From contig OW799235.1 of assembly GCA_941918925.1 (NCBI GenBank), positions 103,867,947 to 103,931,946 on the forward strand: a stretch of 64,000 nt of DNA, in the 5' to 3' direction. The notes beneath the pieces are model-generated. The model saw only the letters and a list, made by a program, of their open reading frames with translations, ran no database searches and had not been told where the DNA came from. The stretch is from Phyto melanocephala (lineage: Eukaryota; Arthropoda; Insecta; Diptera; Rhinophoridae). Every line of letters starts with the position of its first letter. Position 1 is the stretch's first letter. Shown here piece after piece: positions 45,210 through 56,690 of this stretch. The position numbers and the translations under genes are program-made.

Positions 45210-46239
45210 GTAAGAAGTTTGCAGTGCCTTTTCTAGAAAAAGAGAAAAGTTTTTTTTAATACTTTTCTGTTAAATTGCCTGTTGCCATTAAATAAAATAA
45301 AAAAAAACTCAAAAGTGGAAACATTTTATCCATTTAAAAGTATAAAAAGAGGAAAATATTTTTTATGCGCTTTAAAGGAATTAAATTTTTTTAAATGAAG
45401 CTAGGACGGTCATACGCCGGAATAAATATGAAATTTAACTGTGAAGGACATCACATGTAATGTTAAGTATCAAATTAATACAGCTGTTAATTGTATTGAT
45501 TGTGTCAAAGGCATTTAGTACAGGCGCGGATTTAGCTTAATCGTTTTGGAGGGGTTAAGTTATTATTAAAATATTTGAATTGTTTATTTTATGCCTGTCA
45601 ACACTACTACTTATCAAAAGAATAAACTATGCTTTAAAAATTGTTTTTCTTTCCCCCTGCATGCCTGTAGTAAAAGATAAGCCATGTAAGCAAACGACAT
45701 TTTATGGTTATTTTGTCAGATATGTGACACATAAATTTAGAATTTGTTATTTGATACTACTTTCGATTTCGAACTAAGAAAAAATTAATGGTATACAACT
45801 TTAGAATTCTAATCATTAGGAAATTAACATATACTCCTTGCTTGGGTCAGCAAGATTTGGTTGACTTTTAGACTCTTAAAAATTAACTTTTGGATACTCT
45901 CGCATTTATAGTTTTGAAAATATGCGATAATATAAAGTTACGTTGTATATGAGGTGGGCGTGGCACTTAACCTTCTACAAAAATATATACATACGTGCTC
46001 AACTACAGTTACAGTTATTTATTTTAGTACTGCTTAACATAAAAAAATTAAGTCTAATGTAGTATTAAAAATTTCAACAAAACGACAGCAAATATTACTA
46101 ATGAAAACAGAAAAAATTTAAATTTCATTAAAAGAATTGACAGTTAACGCCTAAACCTGCCGCCCTTTTTCACAATCGTGTGGTGAGTTGGCGTAGGATA
46201 GATTGTGATCCCATACACACAATGGATAATAATGTGTGA
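45210..46239. other. AT-rich non-coding DNA
   Basis: No coding family recognised. GAGGTGGGCGTGGCACTTAA near 45952 is an isolated GGGCGTGGC box like those in the tandem-array repeats, probably an eroded copy. CAGGCGCGGATTTAGC near 45522 may be one end of an unknown element. Confidence 0.5.
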
Positions 46240-46545
46240 GAGAAAAGTGAACCACCAGAATTATGACTCTATGCGTAGCGATGATGGATTCGGTTTTAGA
46301 ATGAAACACGAGCTGTACCAGCTACACGCAGACATTCATACAGTCAGATGCATAAAAATCAACTACTACGTTGGCTAGGTCACGTATTGCGAATGAAAAG
46401 CAATGAACTAGCTTAGAAGGCATAAAAAATGAACGTATCGGAGGGCAGCGTAGAAATAGGCTACCCAATATCTGTCGGAATGACCAGGTGCAAGACAATA
46501 TATCAACAGTTGAGATAATTCATTGACACCAGAATACAGAAGACT
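46240..46545 (+). pseudogene. Non-LTR retrotransposon ORF2 C-terminal fragment (RTE-like)
   Basis: RMKHELYQLHADIHTVR and then, one frame over, HKNQLLRWLGHVLRMKSNEL match the region after the reverse transcriptase of RTE-type and related insect LINEs, where RLRWLGHVxRM is highly conserved (46369-46395 here). Further matches (RRNRLPNICRNDQVQDNIST-like, broken) fade into stops. No reverse-transcriptase core is upstream, so the copy is 5' truncated and dead. Clade assignment is from memory of the motif. Confidence 0.7.
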
Positions 46546-47414
46546 GAAATTACTGGTATTCTATTTTATTTCATGCTGAAGAAAACTTTCGGCTTCAATA
46601 GACATTTTTACTGTCCTTGTTGAGTTCTCCCCGGGGACATGTTTCCTTTTGGTCACTCCCAGGCCAAGGTGTATTGTAAGTACAGGATTGAAATGTGAGA
46701 CCAACAACTCTAGCTTCTTGAAGCCATAATTTGGGAGAATTTATTCTAGGCTGACCAGAGACTTAGCAAGTACCAAGGAATTAGTTATCCCCTAGAGCTT
46801 GTCTTATTATTGGTGTGGTCTCTTTGGAAAGAACGTGGTAGCTGTGGTTACTCCCAAGCGAAAAAAAGATGCGAAATAGTTAATATCTGTTTCCTTGTTA
46901 ACAGAAATAGAGAATGATGGGTTAATGACTGATACTTACAGTACAGTGGCGGCACTGTTAACTTCGGATAAACATAAATGTCTCGGGATGCTATTGCCAA
47001 ACAATTAGTAACAAAATTAGTTACTTGCTGAATTATTCGGCTTCTTTCCGAATGCACATCTGGTTCTGTTGTTGAATAATCTATAGCTTTGTAGAAAAAA
47101 AAACAGTCCTAAGCAAGATGCATTTAAACGAAAAATTATTGTAGGTAAAATTGCTACTTTGGACATGAATTAAATTGCATAATATGATGACAGGGACTTT
47201 GGTAAGTGTCAAGGACCCAACCCAGTGGTAAAGCCACCGTTGGATTAAGGCACTAGGTGCTGACGTTAATCGAACAACAAGTTTGTTTTCCTTGAATACT
47301 CTTATTGTTCTATTGTGAAATACACTTATTGTTCCATTGTGGAATACTCTTGAGTTAATCAAACAATCATATATATATAAACGAGAACCATTATGCTTAG
47401 CGCTAAAGCGACAA
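46546..47414. other. Mixed-composition DNA, possible unassigned retroelement remnant
   Basis: 46600-46860 and 47170-47270 are less AT-rich than their surroundings and read better on the minus strand (for example LGVTKRKHVPGENSTRTVK, and SAPSALIQRWLYHWVGSL). I cannot match these to a family. They may belong to a decayed LINE or to unrelated DNA. Confidence 0.3.
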
Positions 47415-47680
47415 ACGACAAACAAGAGCGTCAACGTTGTATAATGTATAATTAGTAATGTTCTCTAACGTTGTATAACAAAACTTACCAAATACAAATA
47501 AAAATGATTGATTGAAAGACCTAAAAAAGATATAAATGGCAACTATATTGTTCCTCAAAGTGCTGACGCCGCGCAATTTCTGTTTGTTTGATACAAATTG
47601 TAACATGACAAATTGATACAAATTGTAGCATGACATTTTTTTACAACTAAGAAACGCTTGACGCTCTTGTTTAGGTTTGG
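47415..47680. mobile_element. MITE-like inverted repeat, AAGAGCGTCAA termini
   Basis: ACAAACAAGAGCGTCAACG near 47418 pairs with CGCTTGACGCTCTTGTTTAG near 47655. The right end and its flank (GGTTTGGCTGTAAC) resemble the 39484-39600 element's right side. The interior is non-coding and has a local ACAAATTGTA(A/G)CATGACA duplication at 47590-47637. Confidence 0.55.
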
Positions 47681-48833
47681 CTGTAACTTATATACATTAA
47701 AGAAAAGATTTTATACCTTTAAATATTTCGCCATCCCAATAAGTATCTAGAACAAATAAACGTAGCAAAGAAACATAGAAAAATGAAAAATATACGTAGA
47801 GAGTAAAAGAACAGGAAAATTATATAAATTTGAGTGGTTAAAATATATTGGTGCTTTGGGCATACTTTCGACTTGTTTTTAACGTTTTTACTTTACTTTT
47901 TTTTTTTGCCCTGGCTATTACTTTAGGGGTTTCAATAATTTTTATCTAATTGAAAGTTTTCCGCCTTGTTTCAAAAGTAATTTTTTGTAAAATCTTTGTA
48001 CACAACACTTCTATCTAGTTCTGTTAAGAAATATTAGTTGTATGTATTTGAGCAAAAAAAAAATAACGATTTAAATTATATTTAAAACAGAAAGAGAAAA
48101 ATTATAAATGTAAGTTAAAATTTTATAAAATGGTTGATTTTAAGTTTAAAATTTTGTTTTGCAAAAAATAAAGAAAATTAACAAAGTTTTGTTGGTAACC
48201 AGAACAAAAATATGGTTAGTAGTGCAAAAAACTAAAAAACTTCAAAAAAAGTACATCAGAAACACAAAAATCTACACAAAGTTGTATACGAAATATTCTA
48301 TCTGCCCTCAAGGATTTTATGTAAAACAAGAATTTTGACCCAATTACATAACTATATTGCTCTGCCAGCATTGCAATAACAATGTACCAAAACGCAGAAA
48401 AATGTGCAAAAAAAAGAAAAAACAAAACATTCGTTCCCAGAAACCCAAACAAACTACGAAATGCTTATGTATAGTATAATTGCATTAAGTAAAGTATGTT
48501 TGCATAAATGAATGGACTCGTATGCTTAAAACATTTGCATTTAAATATACATACAATGACACAAAAACAAATACATCACATTTGAACGCTAACGCTAACA
48601 TTTGAAATACTAACGATGGAAAAAATTACTCAGACAAACAACTTCTAAATTTAAGTCGAAATACTAAAAATTACGTTTAAATTATTACTAAATACATACA
48701 CACATGCGAAACTACATATTTTTAACTCAATATATACATAAATATACAAAACTCTTCTTGATGATATACAAGGTTGGCCAAAAGTCACCACTGGAATAAT
48801 TTTTTCGTTTATTATTTTATTTTTATTTTTTAC
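47681..48833. other. AT-rich non-coding DNA
   Basis: Nothing recognised. Confidence 0.6.
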
Positions 48834-49203
48834 TAGAAAAGCCCGGCGCGCTACGCCCCTTAATGATTAAAAATTCATTCTGAATTTAAATTGAATATAA
48901 AGTGTAAAAAGCTAAAAATTATAACTTTTTTAGTGGGCGTGGCACTGCCCACTTTTCTAATCACGAAACTGCATAGTCATGACAGCTCAATATGTGTGCA
49001 AAGCTTTAGAAAAATCGGTCATGTGCAAGTAGCTAAAAATGATAACTTATTTCTTATGGGCGTAGCCCCGCCCACTTTTTGCCACCCAATAACACACCTT
49101 AAAATGTGTACAACAACTCGCCAAAGTTTGAGTCCGATCGGTTTTACAGTTTCGGAGTCTATAGCTAAAACACACACACACACAGAGATTCACTTTTATA
49201 TAT
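48834..49203 (+). mobile_element. Dispersed subrepeat element, short form (copy C)
   Basis: It has the same head (ACTAGAAAAGCCCGGCGCG) and tail (ACAGTTTCGGAGTCTATAGC, (CA)n, CACTTTTATATAT) as copies A and B, but only two GGGCGT-headed units (48934 and about 49058). The array therefore varies in unit number, as expected from unequal crossing over or slippage. Confidence 0.8.
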
Positions 49204-49205
49204 CC

Positions 49206-49394
49206 TACTAATATAATATACATATGTGAATGTTTGTATGTTTGGATATTTGTTGTCGTTGGCAAACTCATCATAACACATCCTAAACGGGTTATTTGAG
49301 TTGTAAATATTTTTATTTTCGTTGTTAATACTAAGTCTAAAGTCTACCTTTTATCCCGATAACTACGCAGACGAAGTCACGGGCACAAGCTAGT
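49206..49394 (-). mobile_element. Short interspersed element, ACTAGCTTGTGCCC type (reverse)
   Basis: Its inverted ends ACTAGCTTGTGCCCGTGACT and TATATTAGTAGGAT match the copy at 57571-57823. The interior (ACCCGTTTAGGATGTG, GATGAGTTTGCCAACGAC, AACAAATATCCAAACATACA) is shared, but a central block is missing. It begins exactly where copy C ends, so one inserted at the tail of the other. Confidence 0.75.
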
Positions 49395-49499
49395 ATAGAT
49401 ATAAATAACACCTGGGGGCAATTATGGCATTCGATCGTGATCGAAATTTGTAAATTCTTATAAAAATCTCTGTACCAAAATTGCAGCAAACTCGATGGT

Positions 49500-50440
49500 G
49501 ATTGAATGCCTCTAGAGAATATATAATTAAGAGACTCACAACTGAACAAAGAACCACAAAAATAAAATATTATTATTTTAATCAGCGATCAATTATTTTA
49601 ACGCAAGATTCATATCGTCGACTTTTTAACGCAAGGATTTTGTCCTGTAGAGCAATGATTCGTTGCTTAGTTCACCGATACCAACAATATGGCATCGTAA
49701 GGAATTTGCACCGAACCGGTAGACCACATTTAATTTGCATTACAGAAACTCTGGAAACATCTTCCAGAAGATGTTCTGCTCAGCTAGAAATGACTTGTGC
49801 TTCACTATGGCTCATTTTAAAAAAAGGAATTGGTTCAAGTATTTAAAACCGCAGATTATCGGCAACAATTGGTCAGAAATGAAAGCAATTTTTTTAAAAA
49901 TTCTGATTATCAGGGACAAACCCTATTTATATTTGAATGATTCTGTAATAATCCGAAGTGTAGATTTAAATTTCTAAAATCAAAGGGCCATACATCAGCG
50001 CCAATTATATCCCACGTTGTCTATAGGGTGTGGCATTACGTCTGGAAATATAACTGAACGTTACTTTTTCGAAAACCGTAAATGAGAACGGTTTTTTATT
50101 AAGATAGAACAGGTTTTACATCCTGCTCTTGAAAACATATCTAAGGTGTGGTTCAGCAGAATGGAGACATTGCGCACACTGCTTGGGATACCAAGGTATT
50201 TTTAAGTAAAATTTGCTAGTGCAAATTTTTTTTACGTTATTTGTAGACAAGCCTTCAACCTAAGATTAACATTGTTGCAGAAATTCGGCCGGACCAGCCA
50301 CAAATTATAAAAGCTGGTATGGAAAATGCTCTTGAACCATCTCATTGTCAAAAATGTGTATTTCATAGGGTGGCTTGAACTGATCAGCTCATTACAAGTC
50401 GAATTTATGATATTTTCTAACTTGATGTATAGAAAATAAT
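49500..50440 (+). pseudogene. Mariner-type transposase, decayed along full length
   Basis: The N-terminal helix-turn-helix region reads LTTEQRTTKIKYYYFNQRSI then a broken middle (CSARNDLCFTMAHFKKRNW). A first-catalytic-block relative, RDKPYLYLNDSV, follows. QRAIHQRQLYPTLSIGCGIT and SGNITERYFFENRK match the core. A one-base loss hides QQNGDIAHTA, in which the second catalytic aspartate is now asparagine. The end (EIRPDQPQIIKAGMENAL) is the C-terminal domain. At least four frame changes occur. TIRs were not found. It differs in sequence from the other remnants and is probably a separate family. Confidence 0.75.
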
Positions 50441-50697
50441 TTTCATTTAATGATAATGTGTGCATTTAGTATTATTTAATAAAAAAAATGTTTTTCTGCA
50501 GAAAGTTGATAAGTTGACAAGATATACATATTTTGCAATTGCCAGAATTATTTCGATACAAGCTTCAAAAAGAAAAAAGACAAGAAAATCTGAAGCAGGC
50601 ATATTAATTGTTTTTGTAAGATTGACTTTTTTTAATGTGTTTACTTGTAACTTTAAAATTAGCCTTTAACTACTGAGGTGACACTTTTTAACGTAGT
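50441..50697. other. Short AT-rich spacer
   Basis: Nothing recognised; it may contain the 3' end of the mariner copy. Confidence 0.5.
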
Positions 50698-51128
50698 CAT
50701 CTCATATTACATACGAACATACTTACATATAAAAAAACATACATATATAAAAACATCTCATTGTAAAATTTTAAATTGAGTTTACGTATGTATGTATGTT
50801 TCAAAAAAAATTTTTTTGGCTCAGCTGGGATTCGATGTCACGTTCACTCTAGCCAGTATACCACGTTTGTATGTATGTGTTGTATGTTGTGAAAAAAAAA
50901 ACGAGGTGGTCGTGATTTTTGGGTCATATCTCAGTTGTTTATGTACCGATGCTTCTGATTTTCAATACCGATCTACTCTCAAATATTTCTGATAATTTAA
51001 TACCTCTCCCGGTTCTGACGATGCCGGGGGGCTTTAAAAAGTTTATTTCAATATACACACGGACAGACTGACAAACTCACACGGAATAACAAACCTATAT
51101 ATACCCTTTTTCACTGTGTGAAAGGTAT
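50698..51128 (-). mobile_element. DINE-like element (reverse), truncated at the 3' end
   Basis: It starts inside the family at TCATCTCATATTACATAC. It has TTGGCTCAGCTGGGATTCGA, GAGGTGGTCGTGATTTTTGG, ACACACGGACAGACTGAC and the hairpin TATACCCTTTTTCACTGTGT. Compared with the 60-kb copy, the AATCGACTCC...GGGGTCGG block is missing between the GACAGACTGACA and CACACGGAATAAC words. Confidence 0.85.
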
Positions 51129-51988
51129 AATAACTGTTTGGAGTTGACATCTGCAAAAAGCTGCCTCAGAATTAGGGGTCACCATTTGATAGTTATTTTT
51201 ATATAATAAAATATTTTGGTACTTAATTCATTAAAAATTCTAAAATTAATACATCTTTATTGCTTTTTTTACTATCAAAGCAGTAAAATATTGTTTTATA
51301 TATTATATATATTTATATTTGATTTTGCAAAGTGCTTTATTTAAAAGTAAGATTTACGGACTTCACAATTTCATACAAATTTATTTAGAATAACATCCTT
51401 ATATTCATTATTAATATAATTAAATGATGTTATTTTATGGCTCAATAATACTTGTTAAAATTTTTACTATACATATGTGTTAATTTTATAAATGGTATGC
51501 AATGGTATGTATATGTATATGGGAACATTTCTCAATACATAATACAAGGCATTGTGAAGAAAATCAATTAGTGCGTATTACATAGTGTTTTTGCAAGTCT
51601 TTTGTTCTTAACATATAAAACAGGTAAATTCCACAGATTTTTATTGACAATATAGATCATTGACAATAAGCATTTTCTATGGGAACAAATTAATATAAGT
51701 GTGAATCTTATAGAAATTCTAAAAGTTCACATAAACAAGTGCACTGTATAGTATTTGAAGTTTAAACTAGAACATTAGTAAAACTTGGCTTTTTATTAAA
51801 AAAACGACTTAGTGAAGTTTACATTTGTAATTAAATTATCATGAAGATATTTTTAAGTTTGTTAAAATTAAGGTTGGCTTTTTGGCTTTTGACCTTTTGA
51901 AAATTTTTATATATATTTAAAAATAAAAGTATATTATGGTAAATTTATTTTTTTTTTTTGCAATAAATCAAAACACATTCCAAAACTA
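51129..51988. other. AT-rich non-coding DNA
   Basis: Nothing recognised. Confidence 0.6.
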
Positions 51989-52712
51989 AACAAGTAACAG
52001 TGCTATATTCGGCCGTGCCGAATCTTATATACCCTTCACAACGTGTAGTCATGCAATAACAATTGTTTGTATCACCATTCATCTCATATAAAATACGTAC
52101 ATATGTATATACTGGTTAGACTAAATGTGGCATCGAATCCCAGCTGAGCCAAAAAAATTGTATCTTAATTTATTTAAGATATTATTTATATTTTATTATT
52201 TTTTTTATATTTTTTTTAAATTTTTTTAAAAAATTTTTTTACAAAAATTTAAAAAAAATTTTTTTAAATTTTTTTTTAATTTTTTTTTTGTAATTTTTTT
52301 TATTATTTTTTTTTTATTTTTAATATATTTTTTTTTTTGTAATTTTTTTTTTTTGGCATGTTTTTTGCATGTGTGTATATAAGTATGTTGTTGTTGTAAT
52401 TGTGTAAAAAAACGAGGTGGTCGTGGTTTTGTGCTCATATCTTAGAAAGTTATGGGGCGATTGTGCTGAATTTCAATAGCGATTCATTCCTGGATATTTC
52501 CAAGAGATTGATACCATATACAGATCTGAGGAACATATAGTTGCTTCTAAAAGTTGATTTCAACCAACACACGGACAGACGGACAGACGGGCAGACGGAC
52601 AGACGGTCAGGGCTTAATCGACTCCTCTATTCATAAGCTTTCAGAAAATATATACTTTATGGGGTCGGAAATGAAAATTGTAGAAATTACAAACGGAATG
52701 ACAAAGCTATCA
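51989..52712 (-). mobile_element. DINE-like element (reverse) with inverted core
   Basis: The outer parts have normal order: AACAAGTAACAGTGCTATAT and its stem at the left, CGGACAGACGGACAGACG and TATACTTTATGGGGTCGG at the right. In the middle the tRNA-like block reads GGCATCGAATCCCAGCTGAG, followed by A's then T-rich DNA. In every other reverse copy it reads CTCAGCTGGGATTCGATGCC preceded by A-rich DNA. The core (about 52098-52390) is therefore flipped relative to the ends. The final TATACCC hairpin is degraded. Confidence 0.85.
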
Positions 52713-53069
52713 TTATAAGAACAGATGTAAGTTGTAAATTTAACCAGACATCCGCAATTACAAAAGTGCCAAAGAAACATTACCGTGTTGCATTTATGAA
52801 AATAGTTTGCATATGAAATCGCAATAAAGTGTCGTTCGGTTTAATTTTCAAAAGGGTTTAAATATATTTTAGCAAGTCAACATGAAAAGACTCACACAGC
52901 GTCCTGTAAGCAATGTTTTACGTGAGATTCAAGGAAAATTAAAATCCGGTGTTTCTAGCTCAATGGATACGTTCATAGACAAATTTCCGTATTTGGACTG
53001 AGGAGCAATCTGAAGAGTACCAAGACTAACCATTATACATACATTATATTTACTTATTTCTTTAAAAAA
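52713..53069. other. Non-coding DNA upstream of a transposase remnant
   Basis: A short frame MKRLTQRPVSNVLREIQGKL (from 52883) precedes the transposase remnant but does not resemble its N-terminus. Otherwise nothing is recognised. Confidence 0.4.
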
Positions 53070-53520
53070 TAAGAATGTTAACGTTAATGGTAACCGTTAC
53101 CGCAACATGTTAATGGGTTGTGTGCTTCCTGAAATTCAATCGCATGGTCTCGGTGAGCTCTGGCTTCAAAAAGAATGCTCTACGGGTCGTACAGTGTGTG
53201 AAGCAATTGTTTTGGTGAAAAATCATTTTTGTAAGCATTTAATTTTACGTTTTGCTATTGTAAATAAGCCACTGAGATTAAGCGATATCACACCTTTGGA
53301 CTATTTTCTCTAGAAATATTTAAAGTTTGAGGTCTTTAGAAATAAACCAGCTGCGATTAAAGCTTTGGAAACCAAAAATACTCGTATTATTCGCAAGATA
53401 CTAGTCGTTATGCTTGAATGAGTCGCCTAAAATTGGATCTTTCGAATAGACCACCTTAGACGTAGTCGTGGTCAACATTTACATGTTGTCATTTTCATGT
53501 TCCTTTATCCGATAATAAAA
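53070..53520 (+). pseudogene. Mariner-type transposase, C-terminal half
   Basis: NGNRYRNMLMGCVLPEIQSH leads to a decayed second catalytic block (QKECSTGRTV where QQDGATCHTA is usual). DITPLDYFL carries the third catalytic aspartate. It is followed by a stop and KPAAIKALETKNTRIIRKIL, with RIDHLRRSRGQHLHVVIF at the C-terminus. The first catalytic block and N-terminal domain are not seen. About 150 residues of a roughly 340-residue protein survive, mostly in one frame, so it is younger or less damaged than its neighbours but dead. Confidence 0.82.
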
Positions 53521-53816
53521 ATTTTAAATACACTTTCAAATATATGTGTTTTATTTTACATTATAAATCAAACCTCGCAATGAATAATCGGATATGTCCG
53601 CTTATTATTTAAGCAGTAAAAAAAGGAGTATTATTTTTAATAGTAATTTTTGTATTTCAATAGTAATTTTTTTTATAATTCGTTGCTTAATAACATAAAA
53701 TCTTGTTTCAAACCTGTTTTTAAAGAGCTCTTTGTAAATAATTTTAAAACCGAGTTTTTAAAAATTAAGATTTAGTTAATTCTTTAGTTTTAATCTTTTA
53801 TTAAAGCTTATATCGT
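53521..53816. other. AT-rich spacer
   Basis: Nothing recognised. Confidence 0.5.
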
Positions 53817-54042
53817 TGGTCATAGATAGAAAGGCCCTAACGTAAATATTTGTAACTTTCTAGGAGAAGGCAAAAACGTAGTAGAAACTGTATTATTCTT
53901 TTGTAAAATTGCTTGAAAATTTTATTTTTTATACTATTGCATTGAATTTTTTTGTCGAACTGTATTTATGTGAAATGTATTGCAATCACTGATAAAGTCA
54001 GTCTCGTAAAAAAACGAGTTAGGGCCTTTCTTCTTATAACCA
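53817..54042. mobile_element. 226-bp MITE, AGAAAGGCCCTAAC-type TIR
   Basis: TGGTCATAGATAGAAAGGCC (53817) pairs with GGCCTTTCTTCTTATAACCA (ending 54042). The inward continuation CTAACG versus CGAGTTAG pairs as well. Short AT-rich interior with no coding. No clear target duplication. Confidence 0.7.
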
Positions 54043-54714
54043 TATATGTACATATATCTAAATATTAAGTGTACAAAAGGAATTCATTTAAACATCAATT
54101 GCAAACATTTCATTAACATGTCATTAAATGCAATTAAAAATTCTTTTGAAACATGACAACCACATGTCGAGCTGGAGCACACAAACATTTTCTCAATAGA
54201 AATTGTTTTTTAAAATCCATGACATGAACAACATTTTGGAATTTCACTAGATTGTTTTTTTTTTTTTTGTAATGAACACCGTATTTCCACAAATTCGTAT
54301 ATATTTATTACAAAAAATCAGCAATGTTGTCAAAATATATAAGCATCCATTTCAATTTATTCTTGTTATATTTCATTCTCCTGTACTATATAAAAGTATA
54401 CTTGATTTTTCTTTATATCAATCACAAATTTATATCACTAATCTCAAATACCTAAAAATTGCTCATCGTATCTCCAGAAACTATAACTGTCAAATATAAT
54501 ACTTTTAAAAATTTTATTTTTATATTTGTATATCGTAATATTATTAAGAATATAAGACTTAAAATGGGGGAAAGGCAACGGCGAATTGATTCAACAAAGC
54601 AACTTTTTATGGGATGTTTGTCGTAAAGGCCAATTTGTTAATCAGGTTTGGAAAAGTTATTATTATTTGTTAATAATATGTATATTATAATATGTTTATG
54701 AAAATTTGATTAAA
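54043..54714. other. AT-rich non-coding DNA
   Basis: Nothing recognised; the frame at 54272-54499 is AT-biased translation without a domain. Confidence 0.6.
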
Positions 54715-55506
54715 AACAAGTAAGAGTGTAATATTCGGCCTTGCCGAATCTTATATACCCTTCACAACGTGTAGTCATGCAATAACAGTAGTTTGTATAA
54801 CCATTCATCTCATATGAATTACTTACATACATACATAAAAAACATACATATATAAAAACATCCCATTGTAAAATTAACACTTTACGTATGTATGCTAAAA
54901 GAAAAAATAAAAAAAAATAAAATTTAAAAATAAATTAAAAAAAAAAAAATTAAAAAAAAGTATTTTAAAAAAAATAATTAAAATATATATAATAAATATA
55001 AAACAAAAAAAAAATAATAAAAATATAAATAATATATTAAATAAAAAATGAAAAAAATAAATAAAAAAAAAATTAAAAAAAAATATAAAAAAATATAAAA
55101 AAATAAAAAAAAATTTTTTTTGGCTCAGCTGGGATTCGATGCCACGTTTTCTCTAACCAGTATACACGTTTTTATGTATGTATGTTGTTGTTTTTGTGAA
55201 AAAAAAAATAGAGGTGGTCGTGGGTTTTTGCCCATATCTCAGTTGTTTATGTACCGATGTTTCTGATTTGCAATGCCGATCCACTCCCAAATATTTCTGA
55301 TATTTAAGTACCTCACCCGGGTCCAAGCAATGTCGGTGACCTTCAAAAAGTTGATTTCAACAAACACACGGACATACTGACAGAGCTTAATTGACTCCCC
55401 TATTCATAAGCTTTCAGAAAATATATACTTTATGGGGTCTGTAGAAATTTCAGACGGAATGACACACCTACATATATATACCCTTTTTCACTGTGTGAAG
55501 GGTATA
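54715..55506 (-). mobile_element. DINE-like element (reverse), near full length
   Basis: It runs from AACAAGTAAGAGTGTAATAT, with stem TTCGGC(CTT)GCCGAA, to the hairpin TATACCCTTTTTCACTGTGT ending GAAGGGTATA. The order is 3' stem, CATA simple sequence, A-rich core, tRNA-like block (GGCTCAGCTGGGATTCGATG), GAGGTGGTCGTGG, ACACACGGACA, and hairpin. At 792 bp it is one of the two best copies. Confidence 0.92.
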
Positions 55507-56522
55507 AAAAAAGATATATAGTTGTAAAACAAATAAATTTGACACATTTATTATCAAAAAAGCCCAATAAATTTAATTATTTAATACCGAAACCAAAATC
55601 TCAATTTCCATCCCTGCATTAATAAATGAAATCAAAGTGACTTCAACAAGTTTTGACAAAATTCTACCCCATCATCTGGGCTGATAATTTCAGCTGTAAG
55701 AAATCAACTTAAATAGGGGGTAAAAATTATGTTTAATTGTCTAAGAATTGAATTAAAAATTAGGTTTCAATTATTCTCTGATATAGAGCATTTTTAGAAA
55801 ACTAAACTAATAAATTAACAAGCTTTTGAAAAATTTCTAAAAAATGTTAATGGTCGTATTTTATTGCGAGAATGCTTAAACAATGAGAACAGTTCCAAAA
55901 TATAATTAATTTTAATTACAAAATCAAATCATAATTTTTTGAAAATGAAAATTTTTCTAGAGACAAATGGATTGATATTATTTGAATTTCGCCAGAGAAA
56001 GTTATTTAAAAAAAACACAGATAGGAAAGACAGTATGAAATTCCCTTATTTAACGATATGGTGGTTAAGGTTATAAAAGTATTTGCATGTGCCCAGTATT
56101 AAAAAGAAAGTTTTTGCTTTCAGAAAACATAGAATAAGTTTTTAGTTAAATATACGAGGAACTCTGTTTCTTGTAGGATTCAAGTATATACAACACATAT
56201 AGACTTACACACATATTTTATTTAGTTTTCAAAGACATACTCAATACGTTGAAGTTACCACAAGAACTGATTAGAGCTTAACCCTTTCGCTACAACTTTA
56301 CCAGGGTCTTCGCTTAAATTTTATTTTAGAGATCCAATGAAACCGGCATCTGCAGTCTTGTCTACAGTACCAAAATATCGTTTAATCATTGCCTGCTCAC
56401 AACGATCACGTATTAAAGATCATTGTTAATATGGTATCCCATAGACTCCACTTCACAGTTCGCACGTGGTGAACTATCGCGATAACTATAACAGATCATG
56501 ATTCGTGATATTAATTGAGTGT
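55507..56522. other. AT-rich non-coding DNA
   Basis: No family similarity. A minus-strand AATAAA lies at 56320-56325, about 200 bases past the stop of the open segment at 56523. Confidence 0.5.
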
Positions 56523-56690
56523 CTACTGCATCTTATTGATCATGTCAGAATCATCACTGTTAGTGGTGTGGTTTGAAGGAGGACAGTAATTATCGTAGCT
56601 ACTTTTACTAAAATCAGTTTGCATTTCACATATCTCACCTTCATGTTCTAGAAGTAATGCACTTCTTATAGCCTTCTCTTGTGGTGCTAA
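56523..56690 (-). CDS. Possible terminal coding exon, unrecognised
   Basis: On the minus strand PQEKAIRSALLLEHEGEICE, MQTDFSKSSYDNYCPPSN and HTTNSDDSDMINKMQ form an open stretch ending in TAG. Acidic and Ser/Asn-rich composition differs from random frames in this region. The frame continues upstream into the adjoining DINE-like element, where it is artefactual. CCCTTAG at the element boundary could serve as an acceptor. I do not recognise a domain. Either it is a last exon with a DINE insertion in the intron, or a coding remnant cut by that insertion. Confidence 0.25.
   Translation of the reverse strand, partial: LAPQEKAIRSALLLEHEGEICEMQTDFSKSSYDNYCPPSNHTTNSDDSDMINKMQ

Noticed and set aside
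49047..49274. Frame with a VCVCVC stretch (similar ones at 12084 and 30830)
   Set aside because: All three lie in the same region of copies A, B and C of the subrepeat element and come from its tail and (CA)n run.
52226..52438. Lysine-rich 70-codon frame
   Set aside because: Pure translation of A/T-rich core DNA inside a DINE-like element.
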